From NCBI GenBank assembly GCA_026873275.1, contig JANTUC010000006.1:992001-1056000 (forward strand): a stretch of 64,000 nucleotides of DNA, written 5' to 3'. The DNA comes from Pseudopithomyces maydicus (taxonomy: Eukaryota > Ascomycota > Dothideomycetes > Pleosporales > Didymosphaeriaceae). Each line of letters starts with the position of its first letter. Position 1 is the stretch's first letter. A program made the translations under genes and the position numbers. The notes below the pieces were generated by a model. The model saw only the letters and a program-made list of their open reading frames with translations, was not told where the DNA came from and did not search any database. Shown in pieces: positions 11,178 to 22,729 of this stretch.

Positions 11178-12860
11178 ATGCTCCCGCAAGCCCATCGAGT
11201 TCTTCCAAAGTTCTCTCCTCCCCAACCTTCCTCCAAAATGCCTCAAGTCCTCAACCCCATCCTCCCAGGCTTCAACGCCGATCCTTCCATCCTCCGTGTC
11301 GGCTCAGACTACTACATCGCTACCTCGACATTCGAATGGTTTCCCGGCGTGCAGATCCACCATTCGCGCGACCTCGCAAACTGGACGCTCGTCACGCGCC
11401 CACTGAATCGGAAGTCACAGCTCGACATGAGGGGTAATCCTGACTCGTGCGGCATTTGGGCACCCTGCTTGTCGCATGATGGAGAGAAGTTCTACCTCGT
11501 GTACACGGATGTAAAGAGGAAGGATGGAAGCTTCAAAGATACACCGAACTACATCGTCACAGCGGACAAGATCGAGGGTCCCTGGAGCGACCCCTACTAC
11601 GTCAATTCCTCGGGCTTCGATCCCAGTCTTTTCCACGACGACGACGGCAAGAAGTGGTTCGTGAACATGCTTCAAGATCACAGGCGTCGGCCGCGCTCTT
11701 TCGCGGGAATCCGCATGCAGCAGTGGGACGAGAAGGCAGGGAAGCTGGTCGGCCCGTGGAAAACGATATTCAAAGGCACAGAGCTGGACCTGGTCGAAGG
11801 TCCTCACCTGTACAAGCGGAATGGTTACTACTACCTCCTCACAGCGGAAGGTGGCACAGGCTACGAACATGCCGCAACCCTAGCCCGCAGCAAAGACATA
11901 TGGGGACCCTACGAAGTGCACCCCAAAAACCCCATCCTCTCCTCCACCAGCGCCCCCCTCGCCGCCCTCCAACGCGCAGGCCACGCTGACATCGTCGAAG
12001 CCGAAGACGGAAAGTGGTACCTCGTCCACCTCACCGGACGCCCCATCACCCAATCCCGCCGCTGCGTCCTCGGCCGCGAATGCGCCATCCAAGAAGCCTA
12101 CTGGGACACGGACGACTGGCTCTACGTGAAGAACGGTCCCGTCCCCTCCCTGTACGTCGAGCTCCCTGCCGCCCGCGACGACACCGCCTACTGGGCCGAG
12201 CAAAAGTACACCTTCTCCGCCAAGGACGGGCTTCACAAGGACTTCCAGTGGCTGCGGACCCCGGAGCCGGACCGCATTTTCCGCGTCGAGGACGGCGCGC
12301 TAGAACTCACGGGGCGGGAGGCGATAGGCAGCTGGTTCGAGCAGGCGCTGGTGGCACGGCGGCAGACGCACTTCTCGTACGATGCGGAGACGACGGTTTC
12401 ATTCACGCCGCTTGATGAGCGGCAGTTTGCGGGCTTGACGGCGTACTATTGCCGGTTCAATTTCTTCTATCTTGCTGTGAGCGCACATGCGGATGGCAAG
12501 CGCGAGGTGCTGATCATGCGGAGCGAGGCGTCGTGGCCGGATGGCCGGCTGACGTATCCCATGTTGGATCCGGTGGAGATACCGCAGGAGGGCAGGGTCC
12601 GGCTTGCATTGAGCATACGCGGGAAGGCGTTGCAGTTTTCGTATGCGTTGGAGGGAGAGACGGAGTTGAAGGCTATCGGACCGGTGCTGGATGCTAGTAT
12701 CTTGAGTGATGAGTGCGGCGGTCACCAGGCACACGGGAGCTTTACGGGGGCGTTTGTCGGCGTGGCGGCGAGCGATGTAAATGGGACGGAAACCAAGGCG
12801 AGGTTCGACTACTTCACGTATCGGCCTGTGCGGGATGAGAGTGATCGGTATGAAGTGTAA
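11178..12860 (+). CDS. Beta-xylosidase, glycoside hydrolase family 43 (SXA-like), probably intracellular
   Basis: This enzyme releases xylose from the non-reducing ends of xylo-oligosaccharides. The frame is intronless and 560 codons long from the first ATG. The in-frame ATG at 11238 gives a 540-residue protein that starts right at the domain and is the better start. In that numbering the three catalytic acids fall at Asp15 (FNADPS, base), Asp128 (GFDPS, pKa modulator) and Glu187 (LVEGPHLY, acid). This is almost the same spacing as in bacterial SXA-type xylosidases. A five-bladed propeller (about 1-310) is followed by a beta-sandwich domain (about 320-540). No signal peptide is seen, so it probably acts on imported oligosaccharides. 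It is GC-rich compared with its flanks. It converges with the SPOUT gene downstream. Confidence 0.93.
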   Translation: MLPQAHRVLPKFSPPQPSSKMPQVLNPILPGFNADPSILRVGSDYYIATSTFEWFPGVQIHHSRDLANWTLVTRPLNRKSQLDMRGNPDSCGIWAPCLSHDGEKFYLVYTDVKRKDGSFKDTPNYIVTADKIEGPWSDPYYVNSSGFDPSLFHDDDGKKWFVNMLQDHRRRPRSFAGIRMQQWDEKAGKLVGPWKTIFKGTELDLVEGPHLYKRNGYYYLLTAEGGTGYEHAATLARSKDIWGPYEVHPKNPILSSTSAPLAALQRAGHADIVEAEDGKWYLVHLTGRPITQSRRCVLGRECAIQEAYWDTDDWLYVKNGPVPSLYVELPAARDDTAYWAEQKYTFSAKDGLHKDFQWLRTPEPDRIFRVEDGALELTGREAIGSWFEQALVARRQTHFSYDAETTVSFTPLDERQFAGLTAYYCRFNFFYLAVSAHADGKREVLIMRSEASWPDGRLTYPMLDPVEIPQEGRVRLALSIRGKALQFSYALEGETELKAIGPVLDASILSDECGGHQAHGSFTGAFVGVAASDVNGTETKARFDYFTYRPVRDESDRYEV

Positions 12861-13151
12861 TTATAGTGCATGCATGACACATGCTACTATACTACAAAAA
12901 AATAGTGGCCGTGGTAAATCTATACATCGTATGCGTGCATACATATAATATCCATACCCCACGCATTTTTGCCATGCACAGAGCCTTTGTTTTTTTTTGT
13001 GACTGTCCCAGTACAGTCATTGCTCGCTCGTCACCCCACCCCCCTTATCCTATCAAAGTACCCTCCCCTGATCCTCTCCCTCTCCAAAACAGCTCGCATT
13101 TCACTATACCATGTGGTCAGGCCTAGGGCTCCATACGTGGACAGGCAGCAC

Positions 13152-14870
13152 CTACGGACTCTGCTCATACTGGTAGTCAACATAGCTTTTCAGCCCTGCG
13201 AGTCCAATCTCGATCGCCTCCTCTGTGCGAATCGTCCTGGAGCCTTGGCCCTCGACGAGATTCACCCAGTAATCGAACATGTTGTGGGCGTTCTCTTTAT
13301 CGAGGCCTATGTTCTTGTCATTTGCGACAACAGGTTCGAGACCGGAGACACCGCCGAAGACGATTTGGATGTGTTTGAAAGAATCTGGGAGCTTGGGTGA
13401 GTTGGAAGTGGGGCGGTTGCGGGGCGCAATGGCGTCGGGGAGGATGGAGGAGAGCGGGACGCCGCGCTCGGATGTGCCGATGATGAAATTGTAGCCGCCA
13501 GGGTGTTCGGTCTCGGTGAAAGCGGCAGAGAGGGACGCCGCATAACGGACCGTATAACCCCAGTAGTAACCTCCTTCTACACGGGGACATTCGAAACGGA
13601 CAGCTTCTACATCAAGGTTCTCGCACTCGTATGGTGTGAGATGGGGCCAGGATGCTGGCTGAGGGTCATTAAATTTCAGAGTCACACGTTGATTACCGTT
13701 GATTGTGCATGGCACCCTGACAGGGCCAGGTAGCCCACAGTCGACGTAAGTCCAGGTCTGGTTTCCTCCATGGCGGCCTGCATTCGGCTGCATCTCAGGA
13801 ACGTGGCCCTCACGGAAGCGGATCCACTCGTCCGGCTTAGTGTGAGAAGGGTGGTCAAGAGGGGGTAGGAGGCCAGCGTACTTGAGTGGCTCACACATTG
13901 GGAACTGGGCAGATCGTATGTGCGGCGGGCATTCTGCGTATTCCAGCAGACCAACCATGAAGCGATCCGGGTTCTGGTATGGGATGTCAACTTCGGAAAT
14001 ACTGTCCATGACCTCTTTCTTGGTCTTCTTCTTCCCACGGTAGCATTTGGATACCTTTTCCGGTATGTTTTCTGGATCGTCGTCGTACACCACAATCTCA
14101 TCGACACACCAAACGGCGGCGGTGCGGGCAATGCGGCCAACGAGGAGCGTCTTCATATCGTGTCGTGCAACGTTGTTAAGAATGCTACCCGGTATGGCCA
14201 TGGTCAAAGTCCAATCTCGGGCATTTCGTGGCCTAAATACAGCAGAAGGCTTTTCAGTACGCAGCTCTGCTGAAGGTTGCACGTTTTCGAACGGTCTATC
14301 GAGGTGTTCATCCGTCGATGCTCGAGGCGTTTGCGCTGTGTAGTCGGACGAAGAAGGCCTGCTCTGCTTCTTCTCCACACGCAGCTTCTTTTGCGAAGGC
14401 TGCTCAGGCTCGAACTGGTTATCCATCCGGTTATGCTTTCCGTTCGTCGCCGGTGGCTCTGGTGAACTTGAGTCGGGTGAGGAGCCGATGGGCACGATGG
14501 GGGCGGCGTGTTTGCGCTTCTATATTCCGTCAGTATACCTTTACTCAGAGTATATCCTCCAGTTTTCACTCACCTTGCTTGTCTTGCGCGATTCCTTGCT
14601 GGGCGTCATATCCTCTATGACGGAATCGTCGGCGTTCTGCTGGATCCGCGCTTCCTTCTCTCTTGCTTCGTGCTCCACCATGGTGTCGTCGACCAGCTCC
14701 AGCGCACGCCTGTTCCTCGCCTTCCCCGTCTCGGGCTCAACCACCTTCCCATCCTCGTCAACCCACCCCTTCCCATCGACATAGTCAACCGCGGGCTTCG
14801 CCGTCGCCTTCGTTTTGGAACCTTCGCTGCCCATGGCGGCGTTGGGCACATCCAATGCTATGCGAGCCAT
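13152..14870 (-). CDS. SPOUT-fold RNA methyltransferase, C9orf114/SPOUT1 family
   Basis: Two exons, 14870-14574 and 14519-13152, flank a 54-nt intron with a GTGAGT donor and a CTGAC branch site; the product is 554 residues. The first 190 residues are charged and low in complexity. The rest matches the eukaryotic SPOUT1 (DUF171) family: a beta-strand with RIARTAAVWCVDEIVVYDD, then LLEYAECPPHIRSAQFP and YAGLLPPLDHPSH, a central OB-like insertion, and a C-terminal knotted region with FIIGTSERGVPLSSILP and IVFGGVSGLEP. Human SPOUT1 is linked to spindle/centromere function and RNA methylation; the substrate here is unknown. A second ATG at 14834 could also be used. It is divergent from the SelK gene 400 bases away. 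Confidence 0.85.
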
Positions 14871-15270
14871 TCCCGAGTCGCACTGGTATCCTTGGCACGA
14901 CGCTCTTCTCGGCGTACGTGGTCAGCGCTCGGCAGAGAGGTGGTTCAACCGGAGACGCAAACGGTCGCATGCGACTGTCGTCGTTACAAAAACTTTAGGC
15001 GAGCGAGGCACGCGCTTAGCTTAGTGCACGCCCGCGCGGGATGTTGCGGGGGGCCAAGCGCGCGCGCTAAGCCCTAAGGCAGCCGTGCCCTATTGGGACT
15101 GGAAGCAGGGATATCAATACGCCTCTTATTCTCACTCTCCTCTCTCGGTGCCCTTGGCCTGTGTATGTGCACGTGCATTTGTTTATAAGGTTTCTCTCCG
15201 CAGATCCCACGCCTCCTCCAACGTCCTACGCCCTACGCCCCACGCCCGCTCACTCACCCCATCAACCACC

Positions 15271-15630
15271 ATGTCCGAATCGTGAGCCTTCCGCCATATC
15301 CTCACCCCCTCCTCCTTCTCTAACCCCGCTAGAAAACCCACTTCCTCCGTCGCCCCCGCCAACACCCTCATCTCCTTCTTCGCCCTCTACTTCACCACCC
15401 TATTCTCCCTCGACACCTGGGCCGCCGCCCGCGCCTCGCCCTACAGCACCCCGGGAAACAACTACTTCCGCCCTGCGCCAACACCCCCCGAGCCAGGAAG
15501 CTACCAGGCGCGCATGCACGGTCGGGGAAATGCGGGGCCGGCGCCGCGGCCGAGCAGGACGGGTGACTTGGGGAGGGTGGATGGGCGGTCGCCGTTGAAG
15601 ATGGGGCCGTCTTGTGGAGGGTGTTGTTGA
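15271..15630 (+). CDS. Selenoprotein K homologue with cysteine in place of selenocysteine
   Basis: The gene has a tiny first exon (15271-15281, ATG TCC GAA TC), a 51-nt intron with a GTGAGC donor and CTAAC branch site, and a second exon (15333-15630); the product is 102 residues. A single hydrophobic helix (about residues 11-32, LISFFALYFTTLF) is followed by a Gly/Pro/Arg-rich tail containing LGRVDGRSP and ending MGPSCGGCC. This is the SelK/SelG layout: one ER membrane helix near the N-terminus and a basic Gly/Pro tail ending in a catalytic U or C motif. Animal SelK ends with a selenocysteine between glycines, replaced here by Cys. SelK partners ER-associated degradation machinery and palmitoylation enzymes in animals; the role in fungi is inferred. 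Confidence 0.72.
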
Positions 15631-16520
15631 AGGGAGACAACATGGGAAGGGGGGCGGGGGTAGGGAGTAGAAGTTCTATTTATAGCGGGCAGTATGGGAC
15701 GTTGTGAAGTTTGTGGAATGCATGCAATGCAGGGGAGTGGGCTCGTGCTGTATATGCTTTGCCAAGACATGTGTACATGCATGTATTCGCTGTAGAAACA
15801 ACTCTTCTTTCTTGCCATGATCATCTTTGCTGGAATAAGGCTTTATAGTGGCGATTCTATATATCTTTTTGGGCACATTGCTGTTCTTTAGATGACATTG
15901 TACTGCACCTCATGCCAATTTCTCGACACCCCAAAAAAAGCCACTTCAACATGAAACATAGATAGATGGCCACGTCAAACACACAAGATCAACGTGAAAA
16001 TTGATGCTACATGGAAAAAAAATCTCATATTGCTGCATGATTCCAACATTTTTCAGAACCCATGTAACATATGAAACAAGTTAAAAAAAGCATATACGTT
16101 TACCTTATTATGTAAATACATATCATTGCTATCATTCGAAAGCCCTTATACTCTTCTATTCATAATATCTTTCTTGATCTCAAGTCAACAGTTCGCTATC
16201 CATCCAACTTCCCCCACCATGACCGCAAACCCGGCCCCCATTCGGATGAGGCTGGAAAAAGGCGGCCCCCACGTGTACTCAATTCGGACCTGCTTCCATG
16301 AAACATAGTTCCCACTGTAGCTTTCTCGAAACTGCATGAAAGCACCAGTATTCTGCCCACTTCACTAAAGCATCTCGTTACATTTCAATCATCGCATTCG
16401 CTACATATTCATATCATCCACTCGGGTTTCATTCGCTTCTCTACACGATACCTTTTCTTGCATCACGTCCACCAACCACCAACCAGACTAGACTAAACTA
16501 CAAGCAAGTTCCACCACTCA
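15631..16520. other. Intergenic region, AT-rich, no supported gene
   Basis: The 3' flanks of the SelK and SEC21 genes, with an AT-rich core at about 15900-16150. No coding frame or RNA gene recognised. Confidence 0.6.
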
Positions 16521-19489
16521 TTACGCCACACTACCGACCACCAAAGCCGCAACACCTTCCTCCTCGCTTCTCGCCTCAATCTTCATCGTTACACCCGTCT
16601 TGGCGCTGAACGCCATCCGCACCATTGCCGCCACCTTGCCGTTCGACACCGTCTTGCCGTACAGCTTGAGCGTGTGTGTCGACTGGTTGAGCGGCACGTC
16701 GGTGCCCTCCAGCGGCTGCAGGGACAGCGTCTTGATCAGCTGCTCCGTGGCATCTACATCTGTTAGCATCTGCATATCCACAAAGATCGATTGTACATGA
16801 ACTTACCCGCTATGCTCTTCATGTTGCTCAACTGCAGCGTCTCGGTAGCAGAGTCGCTATTTGCCTGCTCCCAAACGTTGTCGAAGCTGCCGGCGTACGC
16901 AGGGACGACGTAATCTGCGCCGTTGAGATCCAGGTCTTCAACCTGATACTCGTCGGGGTAGCCCTCGCCCTCCTCGGGCTCGCCCGTGCTGGGGTCGATC
17001 TCCTTGCTGACGAACTTGAGCGTGTTTGTGAACGAGGCAGCGATGAACTGCGACTCAGTTTCCAGACGCTTGAACGACACGTAGATGGTGCCCGGCTCGT
17101 TGGTCTTCAGCTCCGCTGCGGGGATGATGAAGTCTTCCTCCAGGCCGATGTCTTCTTCCTCGGGTGCGACGACCATCTCCACATCCAGGAGCACCGTGTC
17201 GGGCAGTGTGTTCTTGACATCGTATTGCAGGACAACGTGGTCCTTGAAGATGTGCTTGACAGCGGTGACGACGTATTCTGTCTCCGACTCGGTAAGCTCC
17301 ACCACTGCACTTGACTTGAGCAAGCCGCCGTGCGCCGCAAGCTCCGGGATCTTCTGCAGCTCCTCGGCGTACTTTTGTGTCGCAGCTGTTGCAGAGGCGG
17401 CTGCTTCTGCGCCAGTCTTGGCAGGTGCCTTCTGGGCACTGGGTGCTTTGAGGATAGGAGTAGATCCCTCGGTCTTCTTGCTGAGATCGGCGGCATCTGC
17501 CTGTTCGCGGGACACAGTAGGAATCTTGGTAATGTCGAAGGCATCCTGGAAGGTGTCCTTTGAATCCGAGCTGACGTACATGGTGAGCTGATGCTCAAGG
17601 GTCGGCAGAGAATACATGGAGTCGTTCCGGACAAAGCTGATAGCGAGGTCGTCATCCTGGTCCATCAAACGAAGGTTAAGGGCGGCGCGATCTCGGACCT
17701 CGTCATCCACGTCGTCAAGACATCTGCTGAGGAGAACGTGGACAGACTTCTTGATCTCAGGATCTTTCTGCCCGACACCGAACTTGGCCAAGGCGGAGGT
17801 AGCGGCTGCTCGGACAATGGCGTTCTCCAACACAACGCGGTTGTAGATGTATCGGATGTATTTGGTCGGGTGAGGAGTCGAGGGGCCTTCACGTCCAAGA
17901 ACGAAGAGAATACGGACAGCAAGCTTGGTGAACTCGCAATCCTCGATGAACTCGCAAAGAGTAGCCAGGGCATCCTCCTTCGCCTCGGGCACAAAGCGGA
18001 TGAGATCCATGATGGCTTCGACCACGGCGCGCTTGAATTCGTAGCCGCCCTCGTCGCGCAGGATACCGCTGAGGAAGGCAAGGAAACCGGCCTGCTTCGA
18101 CTTGAACTTGAGTGCTAATGTGCGGACCGCCTCAACGATGGTGACCTTGAACTCATCGGTGATTTCAGCCATGAAGCCAGTAATTTGCTTCATCAACCGG
18201 TCGACCGAGGATTCGTTACCCGTCTTGAGCAGAGTGGTGATGGCGAAGGTGGCAATGCTACGGTTGGAGTTGGTGATGAGCGACTCGATATCCTGGTTGC
18301 ACGACCGAACAGCATCTGGCTTGAATGAAGCCATAGTAGAGAGGATTCTCAAAGCAGCAAACTTGGTGACGGCGCGAGGGGATGTGAGGAAGAGCTGCAG
18401 AACATGCACGGCTTGGACAAGTTCAGCATCGGTAACACCCCGCAAATCGCAAATGGCCTTGGCCGCCTCGAAGTTCACCATCTCAGACTTGTGGCGTAGC
18501 CAACCGTCGAGCAGCTGCACCATGGGCTTGCGCAGGTTGGGGTCCTCCTCTGCGAGCTTGGCGGCGAGTCTGACTAGCAGCACCGTAGCAGCAGGGCTCT
18601 TGACCACGCCGGCGACGGAATACTGCTGGACCATCTTCACCAAGCTCATCCGGTCGCCTGATCGCATCTGGTATAGCAATCCGATGGCGTGGTATTGTGT
18701 CATGTAGTTCGTGCTGGCCTGGAGTGCGTTGTGTGAGCTCCCACCAAAACCACCCAAGAAGCCTCCCGACTTGGGACCAGATGCCGCCTCTTGCGCTTCC
18801 GACTGCCACCTCCTAACAACGTCCTTTGCTACGGGGAGAAGATGGTATGATGAGACGAGCGCGGCCGAGGCAACGGAGGGGTTCTTGTCGACAATGCACG
18901 TCTTGACGAGACGCTCAATGGCCTGTACGGTGGAGGCATCGATGACACGGCAGAGAGCGCGGATCGCATTGGGTCGGTAGACGACGTCGCTGCCGACGGA
19001 GGTGTCCTTCATGATGGAGGCGGTGACCATGATGACATCGTCTGCGGAGCTCGCGAGCTCCTTGAGGACCAGGTAGACCATCTGGCGGAGGGAGGCATCC
19101 TTGTTGGAGAAGAGTTTCGAGACTGCGGTGATCAGCAAAGCTGTGGGGCAGCTCGGGCACAGGCTGCTCACTGCCGAAGAAGAGGTTGGTAGCTTCCTGT
19201 CGCCCCCAGCTCTCGCCGGTGAAGAGCAACAATGCGAGCTTGGTCAGTATCTACGGCCAGTCAGCGGGCGGCGGGCGCTTTGTTGCCAGCGCGCAACATA
19301 CCACTCTGCATTTCCGCGGCGATATGGGACTCTGGCTGAATACTCGTGCTGTGCTTCCGTGTCAGCTTCAGCATGGTCAAGACCCCTCCTCTAGCTCCCC
19401 CGTGCGGTGTGCATCGCCGTACCTTCCTGGAACACGGAGGTCTTGTCAATCTGTGCCACGGCGCCGACGTCCTCGTGCTTCTTGTCCAT
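16521..19489 (-). CDS. SEC21: Coatomer subunit gamma (gamma-COP, Sec21)
   Basis: Five exons: 19489-19423, 19348-19302, 19250-19172, 19122-16807 and 16753-16521. Introns are 49-74 nt. The total is exactly 914 codons including the stop, for 913 residues. The N-terminal adaptin-like helical repeat trunk includes the hallmark SLRQMVYLVLKEL and IMKDTSVGSDVVYRPNAIR region near residues 60-120. A flexible Ala/Lys/Glu linker follows at about 600-640, then the C-terminal appendage (ear) domain to the end. The length is normal for the family. Gamma-COP is part of the COPI coat that drives Golgi-to-ER retrograde traffic and recruits ArfGAP. The gene shares a 418-bp divergent promoter with lipoyl synthase. 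Confidence 0.96.
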
Positions 19490-19907
19490 GATTGCAGCGT
19501 GCAGGCTCCCGCCGCAGTTGCTCCCTCAAATAGGCGTATGTATGGTGTCCTTCTCCTTCTCCGCCCAACGTGGCCTTTGCGGAAAGCCGGCGGCGCAGGT
19601 GCGTGGGTGCCTGTACTGGCTGGGGTGTCGGGGCGGCGAGCGTGGGAGGGACCGCGGACGGGGTGCGGTTCGCGGATGTGAAGTTCGAATTGGCGACGTT
19701 GTCGTCTGCGGTTGTGGTGCTGTGCTCTGCGGCGCAATGCAGGGATGCCAGAATTGTGGGCGGCGGTCCATTGGACAGCCGCATTGCTGAATAAGGGAAA
19801 GCAACCCCGTTAGCGTCGGGAGAAAGTGCGGCCAGCGGCGGGATTTCGAGGACCATCACGACTTTTGCGCTCTGCGTCCACCGCTTCCTCCTCACTCCTC
19901 GCCCACA
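19490..19907. promoter_or_regulatory. Divergent promoter of SEC21 and lipoyl synthase
   Basis: 418 bases separate the two start codons and must hold both promoters and both 5' leaders. No TATA box stands out, as expected for housekeeping genes. Confidence 0.6.
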
Positions 19908-21113
19908 ATGACCGCCGCCGTGCCCCGAGCGACCTCGCTGCTTGCCGTACCAAATGTCTCTCGCACCCTCCGGCCCGCCGCGCGGTGTGCCCGCACCTTC
20001 GCCACAGCAGTAGACACCTCGCAGTCATCACAGTCCTCCAAGCCCGCACGCCGCCCTACCCGCTTCCAGGACAAGCTGAATGCCGGGCCCTCCTTCAACG
20101 ACTTCGTAAACCCCAATGCTCCGCTCTCCCCGGCCGAAGCCTACGAGATCAAGACGGCAACCGTGGGCCCCGAGGGCCGCAAGAAGACCATCACCCGTCT
20201 CCCCGAGTGGCTCAAGACGCCCATCCCTATCAATGACAACTACAAGCGCCTGAAGAAAGATTTGCGGGGTCTCAACCTGCACACCGTGTGCGAGGAAGCC
20301 AAATGCCCCAACATCTCCGACTGCTGGGGCGGCAGCTCCAAGAGCGCGGCCACAGCCACCATCATGCTCATGGGAGACACATGCACGCGAGGATGCCGCT
20401 TCTGCAGTGTCAAGACCAGCAAGGCACCGCCACCGCTGGACGTACACGAGCCCGAAAATACGGCCGAGGCGCTGCGTCGATGGGGACTGGGTTACGTTGT
20501 GCTCACTGGCGTGGACCGTGACGATTTGGCCGATGGTGGTGCGAGACACTGGGCCGAGTCCGTTATGAAGATCAAGCAGAAGTCGCCGCAGATGCTTGTC
20601 GAGACCTTGACAGGTGATTTCGCAGGCGACATGGAGATGGTGCGCGTGGTGGTGCGCAGTGGCATGGATGTGTTCGCGCACAACATCGAGACGGTCGAGG
20701 AGCTCACGCCTTTCGTGCGTGACAGGAAGGCCAAGTTCAGACAGAGTCTGGACGTGTTGCGGACCGCGAAGGAGGAGCGTCCGGAGCTCATCACCAAGAC
20801 CAGCATCATGCTTGGTTTGGGCGAGACAGATGCCCAGGTCGAGCACGCTCTCCAGGAACTGCGCAAGAACGAGGTAGATGTGGTCACATTTGGTCAGTAC
20901 ATGCGACCTACGAAGCGCCACATGGCCGTCACAGAATACATCACTCCCGACAAGTTTGAGATGTGGAGGCAGCGGGCACTGGACATGGGATTCCTCTACT
21001 GTGCATCCGGTCCGCTTGTGCGGTCGAGCTACAAGGCGGGCGAGGCCTTCATCGAGAACGTGCTGAAGAAGCGCGCTGCGAAGGAAATGAGGTCGTCGGC
21101 GCCGAGGCCGTAG
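19908..21113 (+). CDS. LIP5: Lipoyl synthase, mitochondrial
   Basis: A single-exon gene of 401 residues. It is a radical SAM enzyme that inserts two sulfurs into octanoyl groups on E2 and H proteins. The N-terminus is rich in Ala/Arg/Ser with no acids in the first 30 residues, a typical mitochondrial presequence. The auxiliary cluster motif CEEAKCPNISDCW gives Cys128, Cys133 and Cys139. The radical SAM motif CTRGCRFC gives Cys159, Cys163 and Cys166. The C-terminal RSSYKAGE holds the conserved serine that ligates the auxiliary cluster in LipA. Length and motifs are complete. Its product is needed for the lipoyl domain of PDX1 and E2 proteins; a PDX1 gene lies at 48.7 kb. Confidence 0.97.
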   Translation: MTAAVPRATSLLAVPNVSRTLRPAARCARTFATAVDTSQSSQSSKPARRPTRFQDKLNAGPSFNDFVNPNAPLSPAEAYEIKTATVGPEGRKKTITRLPEWLKTPIPINDNYKRLKKDLRGLNLHTVCEEAKCPNISDCWGGSSKSAATATIMLMGDTCTRGCRFCSVKTSKAPPPLDVHEPENTAEALRRWGLGYVVLTGVDRDDLADGGARHWAESVMKIKQKSPQMLVETLTGDFAGDMEMVRVVVRSGMDVFAHNIETVEELTPFVRDRKAKFRQSLDVLRTAKEERPELITKTSIMLGLGETDAQVEHALQELRKNEVDVVTFGQYMRPTKRHMAVTEYITPDKFEMWRQRALDMGFLYCASGPLVRSSYKAGEAFIENVLKKRAAKEMRSSAPRP

Positions 21114-21631
21114 AGGGCTCGTCTACGACAATATAAGTCCACGGGATGATTCTCCTTACTTCTTGTACCATATCTGCAGTTTGTGTATACTGCGCACTTC
21201 ACTCGACATCGTGGATGGGCTTCAACACTTCCAATGAAGCGACGCCGGGACGGACATTTAGACATTTGATATTAGCTACTAATGATACAATCTATCGTGC
21301 CGTCGTTACGCATGAAAGTACTCTGATGCCCCCTTTGTGTGCTCTGTTTTCATGGCCAACCTAGCAGATTACCCCTTGCCCATGGCGGCTTCCAAGGGTA
21401 TCTATAGCGTCCAGTTGGTCCATGTCGCACATGTGGTCTCAGGTTATCCTAACGCCTAACATAGTTTGGTGGTCGAGCATCATGATCCGATCCTGTCCGC
21501 ACTAAGGGACCTGATATAGACGGCTGCAATCGAACAAGAGGATTAGGAACATGCCGCAGGAAAAGGTCACCCTGTGGCCCGCTTGCACAAATAATCAGTA
21601 ACTCTTCAACACGCATCGTACGAGGAAGCTT
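21114..21631. other. Intergenic region between convergent genes
   Basis: The 3' flanks of lipoyl synthase and the EI24-family gene. No gene or repeat seen. Confidence 0.6.
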
Positions 21632-22729
21632 CTACAACTCTTTCCTCGACGCAGCCTCCGCTTGGCTCCTCAGTCCCGGTGCCGTCGTCTCTCCTGGAGC
21701 GCTCTTCTCCTCGATGTCAGCTGCCCACAACGCCGCACCAACCGTATTAGTGAAGCTGAAGAAAATGCCAGCAATCGGAATGAGCTCGAGCAGCACAGCC
21801 GGAACACCAAAGCTACATTTCGTCAACATACAAACATGCACATATTGAAGAAAAAAACACACCTCGTATACGCCGCCTTCCTGCGCTCGATGAAATCCTC
21901 CTTCTGCTTCTTGTCCATGCGTTTCAATTGGAAGTACCGCGCATGGGCCGCCGGCCCTGTCTTCCGCCCCTGCAGCACAACGAACATCACCGTACCCACA
22001 ATTGGTATCATGTTCAGCGGGAGGTACAAAAAGTATCGAATGATCGCCTTGGGGCTCCACTTCTCGAACGGGCGCCGTGTGATCTTGCCCAGACGTGCCA
22101 TGTAGTCGCCGGCAGAGGGGGACTTCATCTGGCGTTCTCGCGAGACGAGGGCAGCGTGGTTGCGGGCGAGGAGAGTTCCATCGAAAGTATCGATGAGGGC
22201 GTCATCGATGAGGAAGTTCTTGGAGAGAACGCTGAAGATGGTGGAGGCTTCAGAGAGGACGAGGAGAATGGTGGTCAGGATGGCGAGGGGGCCGTTGAAG
22301 ATGGTGAGGACTGCCGCTTGGGGGACGTAGGTCAATGCGAACATGGAAATCGTGACGCCGAGGCCGAGAGAGAGGGTTGGCAAGAGCTTGGACGCGAGGG
22401 GACGCCAGAGGGCCCGGTGTGAGAAGAAATATGCAATGCCCTAGGGGGAGTATGTTTTAGTTGTTGTTCAAGTGCAATGTACGGATGGAAATATGCATTT
22501 TGCCTGTTCTGCATCTTCTGTTTTGCATATTCTCGCATAATTTGCACATTTGACAAGACTTGTAGTCACAGAGATTCGCGATGTTTTTACAGCACTCTAG
22601 GTGGTGACAACAATTTTGGATGCTTACCTTGAGGGGATACAGGTACGCGCCTGAGCGGACCGCGTCAGAGGCGAGCACCTTTGCCTGCTCATACTCCTCC
22701 TTCGCAACCTCCTTGACTTTCTCAGACAT
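21632..22729 (-). CDS. EI24-domain membrane protein, RRT8/LDS-like
   Basis: Three exons: 22729-22628, 22440-21863 and 21812-21632. The introns are 187 and 50 nt, and the product is 286 residues. The start is the first ATG, giving MSEKVKEVAKEEYEQAK. Four hydrophobic segments are seen: around VTISMFALTYVPQAAVLTIF, GPLAILTTILLVLSEASTIF, IIRYFLYLPLNMIPIVGTVM and, in the last exon, VPAVLLELIPIAGIFFSFTN. The pattern fits the fungal EI24-family proteins related to yeast Rrt8 and Lds1/Lds2, which sit on lipid droplets or the spore wall membrane. The last exon restores the family-typical FGVPAVLLELIP motif, which supports the second intron. The molecular function is not established. Confidence 0.75.
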
